Origin: Methanoplanus sp. FWC-SCC4
GTDB taxonomy: Archaea; Halobacteriota; Methanomicrobia; Methanomicrobiales; Methanomicrobiaceae
Direction: 5' to 3'
Assembly: GCF_032878975.1 (NCBI RefSeq)
Contig: NZ_CP043875.1
Coordinates: forward strand, 1,232,370-1,296,369
DNA length: 64,000 bases
Below, one piece after another: positions 46,235 to 55,872 of this stretch (position 1 is its first letter; every line of letters begins with the position of its first letter). Under the pieces are notes generated by a model. The model did not search any database. It was not told the DNA's origin and saw only the letters and a list, made by a program, of their open reading frames with translations. A program made the translations under genes and the position numbers.

Positions 46235-48127
46235 TTAATTACTATCAGCATTTAAAATTACGAGGTCTGAATATTCAAGATTTCCATTGAAATCTTCTGC
46301 AGAAATGCCAAAAGAATACGTAATTCCCGGTATTTTTCCATATGAAATACGGGTAGTTTCATCAACAGTTAAAGTTCCCAATAAAACCTCCAAATAATCA
46401 TCGGATTCCTCATCATAAACATAAGTGTATGTCTTCACAACATCTCCGGATTTTAGGTCATCAGTATCCCAAAAAGCGGATCTTTTGAAAAGTTCGGAAT
46501 CCGGTTCATAAGGATCAACAGACATCATGGTTTCATGGGTTTTTGGATTTGCTATAACTGTAATCATAGCAGATTCAGTACTTTCACCTCTTGTAACCTC
46601 TATTGACGACTGATATTTTTCAAAGCCTTCCGCAGCATTGCCAATGTGTTCAAGATAGAGGTTTGCATAATCACCGTTTTCATTCTCCAGATAATACAGC
46701 TTTCCATCCCATACGGAAATATAATATCTGCCGTTTGTATCCGGAATAATATATTTATCGCCGACAGGGAGGGATTCAGAATCACTTTCAATGAAATACT
46801 CAGCCTTAACTTCTGCCACACCCAGATTATCGGACACTGTGAAAGTATCGTCTTCATTGTATGTTACCTCAGGTTTGACATTATCAGAAGATTTTATCTC
46901 CACATAATTTTCAAAAAAATCATACCATTCATCAGATATTTTTATATTATCTTCAATTGAGGAAAGCTTTTGAGAATCAATATATCTTGGGGAACAGATT
47001 GATACACCTCTAGCATTATCAAAAAAATCGTCATGTGCAGAGTATAATACAAAAGAATTTATGCCTGCAAGCACCAGATCGCATTCATCTGAAGCTGATG
47101 GAACCCTTGCTTTAATTCCAGATATAAAATCATAGAGATCGACTGAAGTCTGCTCTTCCTCCTGGGGAAAATAGCCAAATTTTTCTGCATATCTGTAAGG
47201 CTGCCCTACTTTCTCAAAATTACCGGCAACAATTTCATTTTTTAACTTATCTGAGAGACAATCCAAATTTGATATTAAATTATCGGTTTCTTTCAGATTT
47301 ACAATTGAAAGTGTCTTTTTATCATCCTCACTTTTCATATAAGTGTCAACTGCAACCTTTCCAAAACCCTCAGGTGATGTTTTCGGATTTTTTGCCTGAT
47401 AATCAAATAATAAATCATACATCCAGCCGGAACCCGGCTCAAGTTCTTCTGATGCAATTAAATAATCAGCATGGGATTCAAAGACACAAGCAACTTCAAT
47501 CATACCCATAAGGCATGCATCAAAACCTACAATATTAAAACTACTCTCTGAATTAATCATAGCCTGCTTTATTTCAGAAAAATTAAGCTCGTCCTCATAA
47601 ATTTCATCAAATCCGTAGCCGTTGTATCCATTGCCATGATCCCAGAATATAAGATATTTCTGATCGTATCCCTTCTGCAGCATTATATAATCAAGGAATT
47701 TTTCGAGGGTTTTTTCATCACCCATGCTGGCACCGGAATCACGTTCAGTATAAAAGTTCTCATTTCCAAAAATACCATCTTGCGAATCCTCTTTAAGCTG
47801 ACTCATTGTTGCAATTGAGATTCCTTCCCAGCCTGTGACATTTGCACCTCCGTAACCGACTATAACATTGAATTTTTCAGGATCTGAATCGCCATAACCC
47901 TCAATCATTGTGTTAAGATCATAGGTGCCGGCTTTATGCTCACTTTCGAGATCACTGCCAACCATGTAAACTGCAATTAATGTTGATTTTTCCAGAGGGT
48001 TGTCTGAAAATAAATTAATATTATCATTATTCAACTCATTTGATTCAGAACACCCTGACACAAAAATAAAAAAAGCCATTAAAAACAGACAAAAAATTAA
48101 AAAATAATTAGCAGATCTCTTTATCAT
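46235..48127 (-). CDS. Clostripain-family (C11) cysteine peptidase-like lipoprotein
   Basis: The 630-residue protein (from ATG 48127, after GAGAGTG; the frame opens at a TTG at 48142) has a signal peptide with a lipobox-like VSGC (about 22-25), so it is probably an exported, membrane-anchored lipoprotein. The peptidase C11 catalytic residues are in FWDHGNGYNGYGFDEI (histidine, about 160) and IVGFDACLMGMIEVA (cysteine, about 200). C11 enzymes cut after arginine or lysine. The last 230 residues form a separate beta-rich region. It stands alone, with no immediate partner gene in the same direction. Confidence 0.82.
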   Translation of the reverse strand: MIKRSANYFLIFCLFLMAFFIFVSGCSESNELNNDNINLFSDNPLEKSTLIAVYMVGSDLESEHKAGTYDLNTMIEGYGDSDPEKFNVIVGYGGANVTGWEGISIATMSQLKEDSQDGIFGNENFYTERDSGASMGDEKTLEKFLDYIMLQKGYDQKYLIFWDHGNGYNGYGFDEIYEDELNFSEIKQAMINSESSFNIVGFDACLMGMIEVACVFESHADYLIASEELEPGSGWMYDLLFDYQAKNPKTSPEGFGKVAVDTYMKSEDDKKTLSIVNLKETDNLISNLDCLSDKLKNEIVAGNFEKVGQPYRYAEKFGYFPQEEEQTSVDLYDFISGIKARVPSASDECDLVLAGINSFVLYSAHDDFFDNARGVSICSPRYIDSQKLSSIEDNIKISDEWYDFFENYVEIKSSDNVKPEVTYNEDDTFTVSDNLGVAEVKAEYFIESDSESLPVGDKYIIPDTNGRYYISVWDGKLYYLENENGDYANLYLEHIGNAAEGFEKYQSSIEVTRGESTESAMITVIANPKTHETMMSVDPYEPDSELFKRSAFWDTDDLKSGDVVKTYTYVYDEESDDYLEVLLGTLTVDETTRISYGKIPGITYSFGISAEDFNGNLEYSDLVILNADSN

Positions 48128-48265
48128 ATAATACACTCTCAAAATTTTCTAAAGATACTATACAAAAAGCTAAATTAAATAATAAATAACCTGTTATTTT
48201 GAACCGGTTTTTTCAAAAAATATCTTTACCAAAAAAAAGACCAGATATTCTCCAAATCTCTAAAT

Positions 48266-48313
48266 CATAAATTAATTCATAAATTAATTCATAAATTAAT
48301 TCATAAATTAATT
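48266..48313. repeat. Tandem repeat, four copies of a 12-base unit
   Basis: CATAAATTAATT is repeated four times without interruption between 48266 and 48313, in the spacer between two leftward genes. It is AT-rich, and each unit is partly palindromic (AATTAATT). It may be a slippage-prone microsatellite upstream of the clostripain-like gene. Confidence 0.9.
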
Positions 48314-48370
48314 TAATTTTTTCAGGTGGATTTTAAAAAATATAAACTAAATCATTCCATTATCGGTTTT

Positions 48371-49915
48371 TCAGACAAAATGATCCAGTGGTCTTCTGGG
48401 ATGCTTAATATATCGATATTTTATTTCTTTTTGGTTTTTTATATCATCAAGAACTCTTTTTACCTCATTGAAAAATGTAAGCTCATCATAAAACGGAGTA
48501 CCTGTTATGGTAAGCCAACCCTTGGAACGTGTCATTCCGATGTAAAGTTTGTTCCTTAATTCAATTCTGGAATCATATTTTGCCACCACTTCAAGATCAG
48601 TCAGATATACAACCATACCCTCGTTCCCTTTAGCTGATTCCACATCAGAAATAGTAATCCCGGAGGGTTTTACACTATGATCATCTTCTGAATCATCATT
48701 ATCCGGACAACAGGTAAAAACTCTGCAATCGGTTATATTTTTTGCATTTAATGCTGATCTGATACTTTTAATTGCTTCATCCCCTTTAAGTGAAACGATT
48801 AAAATATCCTCGGGCCTTACATTATCCTCTTCAATATTTCTTATTACAGATTCACAGAGGAATGCATATTCCATTTGTTTTGAATTAAATTTTCTAAAAT
48901 TAATCAGTGATTCGTCACAGAAATCAATTATATCATTTGGGGTCTTATCCACCTTTCTCGAAAGTGTAATCTCATTTCCCGGAGAAAATTCACCTTTTAC
49001 CGAATATCCCATCTTCTTCCAGGCTTTCTTACATGTCGGGCCTGAGAGCATTCCTTCATAATGGTACAATCCCATCCCGAGTGCATGTGCCGCCATTAAA
49101 ATATTTCCAGGCGTACGGAATGAAATATCCATTATTGACAATTCTGAAAAACCGTTGACTTCATCCTTGAGCAGATCATCCTGTCCATAAATCTGACTGA
49201 CGGTCGGAACTTTTTGGGAAAAGACTGACTGATATTCATCAAAAGACCAGACAAGTCTCTTTCTCTCAGGATTTTCAGAATCAAATGAACTAAGAGACTC
49301 ATGCAAAAGCCAGAAAACAGGCTGTTTTCCCTCATATAATAGTTCATTTTTAGAAACAAGTATGTCTTCCGCACCATCAATGAAAATTACGTCATATAAA
49401 GGATCTATGATCTCATTTTCAAGTATTTTTTTACATGCATAACCGAAACAATCCGCAGGATCGTTTTCAAAACGCCTGCATTCAGAGACTGTCATCGGCT
49501 TAATTCCGGAATAATCACATACTTCAGAATAAAAACCGAAATTATCATTATCTCCCCATAGCTCAGCTGCAACAAGATTACCATCCGGATCTTCAGAATC
49601 CCACTCAACACCGCAAACTGAAGTATATTTTTTCAATAGTGAAACCATGCGACCTTTAAGTGAGGGATTTGAGAAAAAAACACCAATTCTCCACTCAGGC
49701 TCAATGGAATGAAGATATGCAGCCCGCTGACAAATAGATTCAGTTTTCCCGGAACCTGCAATCCCGCGAATTATCTCCGGTCCGTTTGGTAATTCCATTA
49801 CTTTTGCATTGTCACCAAAACCAGGGTTTATTGATTCAAGTCTTGATGAAATCAAATCTCCAATCAACTGCCCACCACATTTATCCTGATTTGTACATAT
49901 TTTTGAATCGATCAT
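48371..49915 (-). CDS. Superfamily 1 (UvrD/Rep-like) helicase or ATPase
   Basis: The 514-residue protein (ATG 49915 after GGAAGGT; the frame opens at 49927) has Walker A GIAGSGKTES (about 51-60) and Walker B VIFIDGAEDI (about 178-187). A late motif, LRNKLYIGMTRSKGWLTI (about 460-477), corresponds to helicase motifs V-VI. The protein is shorter than UvrD and lacks an evident nuclease or other extra domain; the central region is poorly conserved. It may unwind DNA or RNA, but the role is unknown. A possible small membrane protein gene lies just upstream on the same strand. Confidence 0.65.
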   Translation of the reverse strand: MIDSKICTNQDKCGGQLIGDLISSRLESINPGFGDNAKVMELPNGPEIIRGIAGSGKTESICQRAAYLHSIEPEWRIGVFFSNPSLKGRMVSLLKKYTSVCGVEWDSEDPDGNLVAAELWGDNDNFGFYSEVCDYSGIKPMTVSECRRFENDPADCFGYACKKILENEIIDPLYDVIFIDGAEDILVSKNELLYEGKQPVFWLLHESLSSFDSENPERKRLVWSFDEYQSVFSQKVPTVSQIYGQDDLLKDEVNGFSELSIMDISFRTPGNILMAAHALGMGLYHYEGMLSGPTCKKAWKKMGYSVKGEFSPGNEITLSRKVDKTPNDIIDFCDESLINFRKFNSKQMEYAFLCESVIRNIEEDNVRPEDILIVSLKGDEAIKSIRSALNAKNITDCRVFTCCPDNDDSEDDHSVKPSGITISDVESAKGNEGMVVYLTDLEVVAKYDSRIELRNKLYIGMTRSKGWLTITGTPFYDELTFFNEVKRVLDDIKNQKEIKYRYIKHPRRPLDHFV

Positions 49916-49927
49916 GTTACCTTCCAA

Positions 49928-50337
49928 ACAAAGCCTTAAACAAAATAATTCTTATTTTAAATTAGAAATTCATTCATAATTTTTAACAGAATCCGGCTTT
50001 AGATGTTTAAAAGAAATCAAATTAAATCTTATCGGTTCTCACAGATCAATAGTCCAAAACTCTTAAATATTGTTTTTGAACAGGATTTTTATTCAGATTT
50101 TATTTTTAATAATTCCCGCATATGATCTGTTCTTGTTCTTGCTTTTTCCATTTTCAAAAACAAAATTATCAGACAAATTATAAAAAATCCAAAAGAAGAT
50201 GAACAGTAAGTTAAAAAATCTCAAATATCCAAATCCCGCAATTTTAAAGGAGTTAGATTTATATTTTTTATAATTTTAAAATTAAATTTTGAAATGAGAA
50301 TCTGAAAAAATAAAATATTAAAGGCCCGTTTAGGACT
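49928..50337. other. 410-base spacer with a possible small gene
   Basis: The spacer lies between the helicase-like gene and the UDP-glucose dehydrogenase gene, both leftward. It holds a TATA-like ATATAAAT around 50260-50270 and the possible small membrane-protein frame at 50089-50241, described separately. No other coding signal is visible. Confidence 0.45.
50089..50241 (-). pseudogene. Possible small single-pass membrane protein, interrupted by TGA
   Basis: From TTG 50241 the frame reads MRDLDI, meets TGA at 50223-50221, then continues DFLTYCSSS, a hydrophobic run FGFFIICLIILFL and a basic tail (KMEKARTRTDHMRELLKIKSE) to TAA 50089. The shape is that of a small membrane protein with a positive-inside tail. 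A TATA-like box lies about 25 bases upstream of the TTG. Either one codon has mutated to stop, or translation starts after it at a non-standard codon, or the resemblance is chance. Confidence 0.28.
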
Positions 50338-51612
50338 TTACCAGCAGATTCCTTCACTATCTGTTATATCAAGAATTCTTCTGCCCTCGATAATTACCCT
50401 GTCTTTCATTAGATCAAACTCTGATGACAACCGGGAAAACTCAGGCCATTCTGTCATGACAAGACAGCCGTCTGCATCGGTTAATGCATCCCCTGCTGTA
50501 TTAGAGTAATTTATTGCAGGATATATTTTCCTCATTTCAGATGAAGCCAGTGGATCATATGCCGATACAAGGGCTCCTCTTAAAATAAGTTCTTTTATTA
50601 CCGGAATTGATCTTGACTCCCTTATATCATCAGTATTATCCTTAAAGGCAAGTCCCAGAACCGCAATTTTTTTTCCTTTCAAAGAGCCGGTTTGCTTCTC
50701 AAGAATTTCAACCATTTTTAAAGGCTGTGTTTCATTTACATCAAGTACCGACTTTAATAAAACAGGCTTTTCTCCTATTTTTTCTGCAAGGGATACAAGA
50801 GCCATAACATCCTTTGGAAAACAGCTTCCGCCAAACCCTGCACCTGCATTGAGAAACATGGGAGAAATTCTTTTATCCATCCCGACGCCCCCCATGACTT
50901 CATATACATCAATTCCAAGTTTTTTGCAGATATTCCCAATCTCATTTGAAAATGAGATTTTAGTCGCCAGAAATGCATTAGAGGTATATTTTATCATCTC
51001 CGCCGCAGACAAACCTGTTCTAAGAATCCTCGCACAGAGATTTTCATACATTTTTTCTGCAACATCCCCTGCTTTTTCATCACTACTTCCAATAACAACC
51101 CTGTCAGGATTCATGAAATCCTCAACAGCAAGACCTTCCCTTAAGAATTCAGGATTCATTACAAACCCTACATCTTCCTGATTACCGCCGGTTTTTTCCA
51201 AAACTGCCTTTGCAACAATATTTTCAGTTGTACCCGGTGGAACGGTGCTTTTTACCGCAACAACATGGTAGTGTCCCGGATTTTTTTTAATTTCGCCCCC
51301 TATTGATCCCGCTGCTGATTTAATATAAGATAAATTTGCAGACCCGTCTTTTAGGGGAGGTGTTCCTACACAGATTACTGATATATCTGACAGGGAAATG
51401 TCATTATAGTCTGATTTTGCAACCAGATTTTTGCCGGAATGCTTCTTTAACAATTCTTCAAGTCCTTTTTCGTATATCGGAGGAACTCCGGCATTTATCA
51501 TATCAACCTTTTTTGAATCAATCTCTATTACTGTAACATGATTGCCCAGTTCCGCAAAACATGCCGCAGACACAAGCCCCACATAACCTCCGCCAATGAC
51601 TGTAATTTTCAT
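50338..51612 (-). CDS. ugd: UDP-glucose 6-dehydrogenase
   Basis: The 424-residue protein opens with the NAD-binding motif VIGGGYVGLVSAACFAELGN (residues 4-23). It has the UDP-glucose/GDP-mannose dehydrogenase blocks VGTPPLKDGSANLSYI (about 82-97) and MNPEFLREGLAVEDFMNPDR (about 152-171). The catalytic cysteine is in AGFGGSCFPKDV (about 253-264). It oxidises UDP-glucose twice to UDP-glucuronate, a donor for surface glycans; UDP-N-acetylmannosamine is a less likely substrate. It stands alone, with a standard length. Uronic acids are common in archaeal N-glycans, linking it to the glycan genes at 12-31 kb by role. Confidence 0.88.
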   Translation of the reverse strand: MKITVIGGGYVGLVSAACFAELGNHVTVIEIDSKKVDMINAGVPPIYEKGLEELLKKHSGKNLVAKSDYNDISLSDISVICVGTPPLKDGSANLSYIKSAAGSIGGEIKKNPGHYHVVAVKSTVPPGTTENIVAKAVLEKTGGNQEDVGFVMNPEFLREGLAVEDFMNPDRVVIGSSDEKAGDVAEKMYENLCARILRTGLSAAEMIKYTSNAFLATKISFSNEIGNICKKLGIDVYEVMGGVGMDKRISPMFLNAGAGFGGSCFPKDVMALVSLAEKIGEKPVLLKSVLDVNETQPLKMVEILEKQTGSLKGKKIAVLGLAFKDNTDDIRESRSIPVIKELILRGALVSAYDPLASSEMRKIYPAINYSNTAGDALTDADGCLVMTEWPEFSRLSSEFDLMKDRVIIEGRRILDITDSEGICW

Positions 51613-51780
51613 TTTTATCCCTTGTTGTCTGAATATAATTTATGTTGATGAGGATTAAATAAATGATTCATAGATATTCACAATTTAAAAATGCACATAA
51701 AATCAATTATCTATTTATACCATTCCCCCTAATATCAAAGCATTAGGATTAAATTAAAGCCAATAATGAGAGGATTCTAA

Positions 51781-52479
51781 ATGACACTTGAAGAAATGGT
51801 TGAAATTGCATATCCACAGCAGCCGCATTGTCCTACAATACTTCTCCTTGACATATCAGGATCAATGACAATTTCTGAAAAGATTGTGCAGCTGAATGAA
51901 GGGATTAAAACATTCAAAGAAGAGATTGAATCAGACGAACTTGCAAGAAAAAGGGTTGATCTTGCAGTAGTGACATTCGGACAAAAAGTGGAAGTTGTTC
52001 AGGATTTTACCTCAATAGATGATTTTGAACCAAAAGAACTTGTTGCTGACGGTCTGACTCCGATGGGAGAAGCAATTAAAAAATCAATAGAGATCCTTGA
52101 GAACAGAAAAGAGTGCTATAAAACAGAAGGAATAGACTATTACAGACCATGGATTTTCATGATCACGGATGGTGAACCAACCGACATGCGTGAAGGAGAT
52201 CCCATGTGGGAAGAGGTCATCTCTATGGTTCATCAGGGAGAAAAGGACGGAAAATTCCTGTTCTTTGCTGTGGGCATGGACTCTGCCGACCTTGAAACAT
52301 TAAAAAAGATATCTCCCCAGGGAAGAGCTCCGATAAAGCTTAAAGAGAATCACTTTAATGAGATGTTCCTCTGGCTTTCACGTAGTCAGGCAAAAGTATC
52401 GGCATCCAATGTCGGTGATCAGGTTGTTTTGGAAGATCCCTTTGGCTTAAACGGATGGGGTGAAATACCAACCATCTGA
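51781..52479 (+). CDS. vWA domain protein, TerY-like
   Basis: The 232-residue protein is essentially one von Willebrand A domain. The metal-ion site is LLLDISGSM (about 21-29), with the later threonine/aspartate positions in DGLTPMGEAI (about 96-105) and FMITDGEPTD (about 126-135). It ends with a short tail. TerY-type vWA proteins form a triad with a PP2C phosphatase and a protein kinase (TerY-P), a stress-response or signalling module described mainly in bacteria. The next two genes encode just those partners. There is no clear ribosome binding site besides GAGAGG near 51768. Confidence 0.82.
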   Translation: MTLEEMVEIAYPQQPHCPTILLLDISGSMTISEKIVQLNEGIKTFKEEIESDELARKRVDLAVVTFGQKVEVVQDFTSIDDFEPKELVADGLTPMGEAIKKSIEILENRKECYKTEGIDYYRPWIFMITDGEPTDMREGDPMWEEVISMVHQGEKDGKFLFFAVGMDSADLETLKKISPQGRAPIKLKENHFNEMFLWLSRSQAKVSASNVGDQVVLEDPFGLNGWGEIPTI

Positions 52480-52618
52480 TTTTATTGAAAAACCACATAA
52501 TTTGTTATTGAGAATCATTTAGCAAAAGACCCCAGTGTCAATATTGCCGGTTTAAATTAACTCTCTCTATTTACAGGATCATTAAGAACCGGAACTTAAA
52601 CCAGGAAGTGATTATCGA

Positions 52619-53425
52619 ATGATTAAACCTGATGAAAAAAACAGGCACAATAAAATATTTGTTTTTGGATCAAAAGTCACCGGACCATCCCATCTTGTAA
52701 AAAATACTCCCTGTCAGGATGCCTGGAATTTTAAAATACCAGTAGATAACACAGCAATCATTGCGGTATCAGACGGTCTTGGAAGTGCATTGCATTCAGA
52801 TACCGGATCAAAACTCGCAGTTAATACAGCAATAGAATCAATATCAAATCATTTCCTGATCCGTTACGAAGACGGAATATTTTCAGCTGACATTACAAAA
52901 AACAATTGCCTTATAAAAGATGCATTTCAGGATGCAGTCTCAAAATTAAAAGATTATTCAGGTGAGAATAATATTCCCATAAGAGATCTTGCATGCACAC
53001 TCATTGTAATATTTATTGATAAAAATGAGATCTGCATAGGGCAGATTGGAGACGGGGGAGTTGTCGGAATGTGTGATGCTAAAAGCATAATCCTCTCTGA
53101 ACCTGCACAGTCGGAATATATAAACGAGGTAACTCCGATAACATCAGCAAACTGGAATGAAAAACTAAAGATCAGTTCACATAATAAAGATATAAGAGCA
53201 TTAGCAGCGTTCACTGACGGATGCCAGAGAGCAGTGCTTGTAAAAAAGAACGAGATATATGAACCGTTTGAACCGTTTTTCAAACCACTTTTAAAATACA
53301 GCCTTTCAGCAGAAAACGCAGAAGACGCATCAGAGGATGTCAAAAATCTTCTTTCCTCCGGAAAAATGACTGAAAACTCAGATGATGACAAAACACTTGT
53401 TATCGCAGCAATTGACAATATTTGA
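52619..53425 (+). CDS. PP2C-type serine/threonine phosphatase (TerY-P triad)
   Basis: The 268-residue protein has the PP2C metal-binding blocks AVSDGLGSALHSDTGSKLAV (about 44-63), IGQIGDGGVVG (about 140-150), AAFTDGCQRA (about 199-208) and a terminal DDKTLVIA (about 256-263). The early conserved segment GPSHLVKNTPCQDAW resembles the N-terminal substrate loop of this class. It should dephosphorylate a partner protein, probably one acted on by the downstream kinase. The stop overlaps the kinase start, and CAGGAAG precedes the ATG. Confidence 0.85.
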   Translation: MIKPDEKNRHNKIFVFGSKVTGPSHLVKNTPCQDAWNFKIPVDNTAIIAVSDGLGSALHSDTGSKLAVNTAIESISNHFLIRYEDGIFSADITKNNCLIKDAFQDAVSKLKDYSGENNIPIRDLACTLIVIFIDKNEICIGQIGDGGVVGMCDAKSIILSEPAQSEYINEVTPITSANWNEKLKISSHNKDIRALAAFTDGCQRAVLVKKNEIYEPFEPFFKPLLKYSLSAENAEDASEDVKNLLSSGKMTENSDDDKTLVIAAIDNI

Positions 53426-55224
53426 GCAATATGTGTCCCGTGCATGAATTAACCGTATTTGATCAGGATAATAACAAAATAATACTTAAAGGTCCGGGCA
53501 GAAAAGGTGGCGAGGGAGAAGTACTAAAGATAAAAAATAATGACTTCCTGTGTGCCAAAATATATTATAAAGAAAAATTAAGCAGCACTCTTGAACAAAA
53601 AATCAGGGCTATGGTAAAAAATCCCCCTGGTGAAAACTTAACAGAAAAAAAACAGGGAATACGGGCAAGTTCAATTGCATGGCCGGTTTCATTACTATAT
53701 TCCTCTGAAGAGAGCAAACGTGAATTTCTCGGCTTTACAATGCCTCTTATAGACACAGGACTTTTCAGGGAGGCACATTTGTATTATGACCCCGAAGACA
53801 GACTGAAAACATTTGGCGGGTCTTTTTCATGGCTTTATCTTTTAACAACTGCTTTTAACATATCATTTGTTGTTTCATCAATACACAATAAAGGACACTG
53901 CATTGGTGATATGAGCGGTTCAAATATACTGGTTGCAAGAACTTCTGCAATCTCAATTATAGACTGTGATTCATTTCAGATATCTGACAAAATAACAAAT
54001 AAAAAATACTATACAAAAGTGGCAACAGGAGATTATCTTTCCCCTGAAATGATGGGCAGAAATTTCAGGACAGAGGATATAGACAGGTATTATTCTGATT
54101 TATTTGCACTTGGAATACTGATTTTTAAATTTCTTATGAACGGGGTTCATCCGTTTCAGGCAACCGGAAAGGCAGTCTGGGAACTGCCGACAACCGAACA
54201 AAAAATCAAAGAGGGCCTGTTTCCCTATTCAGGAACTTTTAAAGATGTAAGTCCTCCAAAATATGCACCACCATACAGGATCATCCCGCCGGACATTCAG
54301 GAATTATTTTACAGATGTTTTGTAAAAGGGCATAAAAATCCCAAACAAAGGCCTGAAGCATCAGAATGGGCAAATGCACTTCAGCATGAAATTTCACATA
54401 TTAAAAAATGTAGTTCAAATGAAAATCACCTCTATGCCGGAAACCTGGAATCATGCCCCTGGTGTGAATTAAAAATTACCGGTAAAACAAATTCTGATTT
54501 ATTCCCTCCTCCGGAAAAAACAAAAAAAGAAAAAATAAGATCCGGCGATATATCAGGAATTAATTTTCCATTAAATTTTCACAAAGAAAAAAAACCTGCA
54601 AAAATTCCAAAACCCCAGTTAATTGTAAATCCCGGAAAACTCTCATTCGATATAGAAAACAATGATGATGAGACTTTAAAAATATTAATTCAAAACTCCG
54701 GTGACGGAACACTTTCAGGGACCATTACATCAGAGCAGTCATGGATTAAAATAAATGAAAAATCCTTTACGATTCAGAATAAATCTGAGAATACAATAAC
54801 TATAAAAAAACAAAAGTTACCATCTAAAATTCACGGTATTAAACATACAGGAAGCCTCCTGATAAGATCAAACGGCGGGACTCAAAAAATTCCGGTTAAT
54901 GCCGGTCAATCTTCTTTACCGTTACTTGAAGTATCGGAGAGCCGGATTGCCATAACAAATATTGAGCCGGGCAAAACGGTGATATCAAAAATCGAAGTGA
55001 AAAATAAAGGTAACGCCATACTTACCGGCACTATAAAGACTGACAGGGAATGGCTTTTATTATCAACAGGCATCATCAGTGCATCAGATACACAATCTGT
55101 TGACATAATTGCAGATACTTCTAAAATGGATTTGAAACCGCTTCATTCAGGCCATATAATTATCAAAACAAACGGCGGAGAGGCTTTTGTCCTTTTGGCA
55201 CTGTCAATAAAAAAACCGATATAA
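53422..55224 (+). CDS. Protein kinase with C-terminal BACON/Ig-like repeats (TerY-P triad)
   Basis: The 600-residue protein has a kinase-like domain in about residues 15-320. It has a glycine-rich start (KGPGRKGGEGEV), the catalytic loop GHCIGDMSGSNILV (about 155-168), the DFG-equivalent SIIDCDSF and the activation-segment end GDYLSPEMM. A zinc-binding-like HLYAG...CPWC patch follows (about 335-346). Two beta-sandwich repeats then resemble BACON or other Ig-like modules (LSFDIENNDDETLKI; ...GDGTLSGTI...; ...KGNAILTGTI). No membrane segment is seen, so the repeats may be intracellular binding domains. The start is TTG 53422 or ATG 53431; it overlaps the phosphatase gene. Confidence 0.78.
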   Translation: MSNMCPVHELTVFDQDNNKIILKGPGRKGGEGEVLKIKNNDFLCAKIYYKEKLSSTLEQKIRAMVKNPPGENLTEKKQGIRASSIAWPVSLLYSSEESKREFLGFTMPLIDTGLFREAHLYYDPEDRLKTFGGSFSWLYLLTTAFNISFVVSSIHNKGHCIGDMSGSNILVARTSAISIIDCDSFQISDKITNKKYYTKVATGDYLSPEMMGRNFRTEDIDRYYSDLFALGILIFKFLMNGVHPFQATGKAVWELPTTEQKIKEGLFPYSGTFKDVSPPKYAPPYRIIPPDIQELFYRCFVKGHKNPKQRPEASEWANALQHEISHIKKCSSNENHLYAGNLESCPWCELKITGKTNSDLFPPPEKTKKEKIRSGDISGINFPLNFHKEKKPAKIPKPQLIVNPGKLSFDIENNDDETLKILIQNSGDGTLSGTITSEQSWIKINEKSFTIQNKSENTITIKKQKLPSKIHGIKHTGSLLIRSNGGTQKIPVNAGQSSLPLLEVSESRIAITNIEPGKTVISKIEVKNKGNAILTGTIKTDREWLLLSTGIISASDTQSVDIIADTSKMDLKPLHSGHIIIKTNGGEAFVLLALSIKKPI

Positions 55225-55291
55225 AAACGATCCATACTCAGCATACCGATATATACATTCAGCATAATATTGAAAAACAAAGGTGTTCATA

Positions 55292-55786
55292 ATGTTAAAT
55301 CTAAAAAAGGCCTCTATTATTTTAATATCTGTTTTAGCCCTGGTTTCTGCTGCATCCGCCCTTGAGTTCAGCACTCTTGAAATCTCTGTTGAAGAAAACG
55401 GGGACAGCACAATTTATTTATCATATAAACTGTCTCTGCCCGAATTAATCGGATACTACACAAAAATTGCAGACCCGACAACAGAGATAAAAAAACAGTT
55501 TGAGAAATATTCTGAAAATCCCGTAGATATAATTAGTGTTTCAGATACTCATTTGAATTTTTATGTATATAATTTCGCAGAAGTAAAATCTGATAACGGC
55601 AGCATAACATATATCACCCCGTCAATGGATTTCAGCAATGCGGAAAAAATACTAAAAGAACACTGGATCTCAGCTATTATCAGCTTCGACCTCTCACCTG
55701 AAAAAAGCAGGGTCGTATTCCCTGACAGTTACTTTGAAGATTTTAGAGGACAAATCAAACTACCTTCAATAACTCATAATACCTGA
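55292..55786 (+). CDS. Exported protein of unknown function
   Basis: The 164-residue protein (from ATG 55292 after GGTG; the frame opens at a GTG at 55283) has a signal peptide ending SAASA (about 22). The mature part is predicted alpha/beta, with no cysteines and no membrane anchor. I do not recognise the family. It follows the TerY-P kinase by about 70 bases on the same strand and may belong to that transcript. It converges with the RsbW-like gene. Confidence 0.6.
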   Translation: MLNLKKASIILISVLALVSAASALEFSTLEISVEENGDSTIYLSYKLSLPELIGYYTKIADPTTEIKKQFEKYSENPVDIISVSDTHLNFYVYNFAEVKSDNGSITYITPSMDFSNAEKILKEHWISAIISFDLSPEKSRVVFPDSYFEDFRGQIKLPSITHNT

Positions 55787-55872
55787 ATAATACCCGTTTT
55801 TTTTAACGAATGCAAAAAATGTATTAAAATAATTCTCCCCATAAACAAAAAAAGATCAGGGTTAATAATTGT

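Noticed and set aside
48266-48313. CRISPR array
   Set aside because: The 12-base units are contiguous with no spacers and there are no cas genes.
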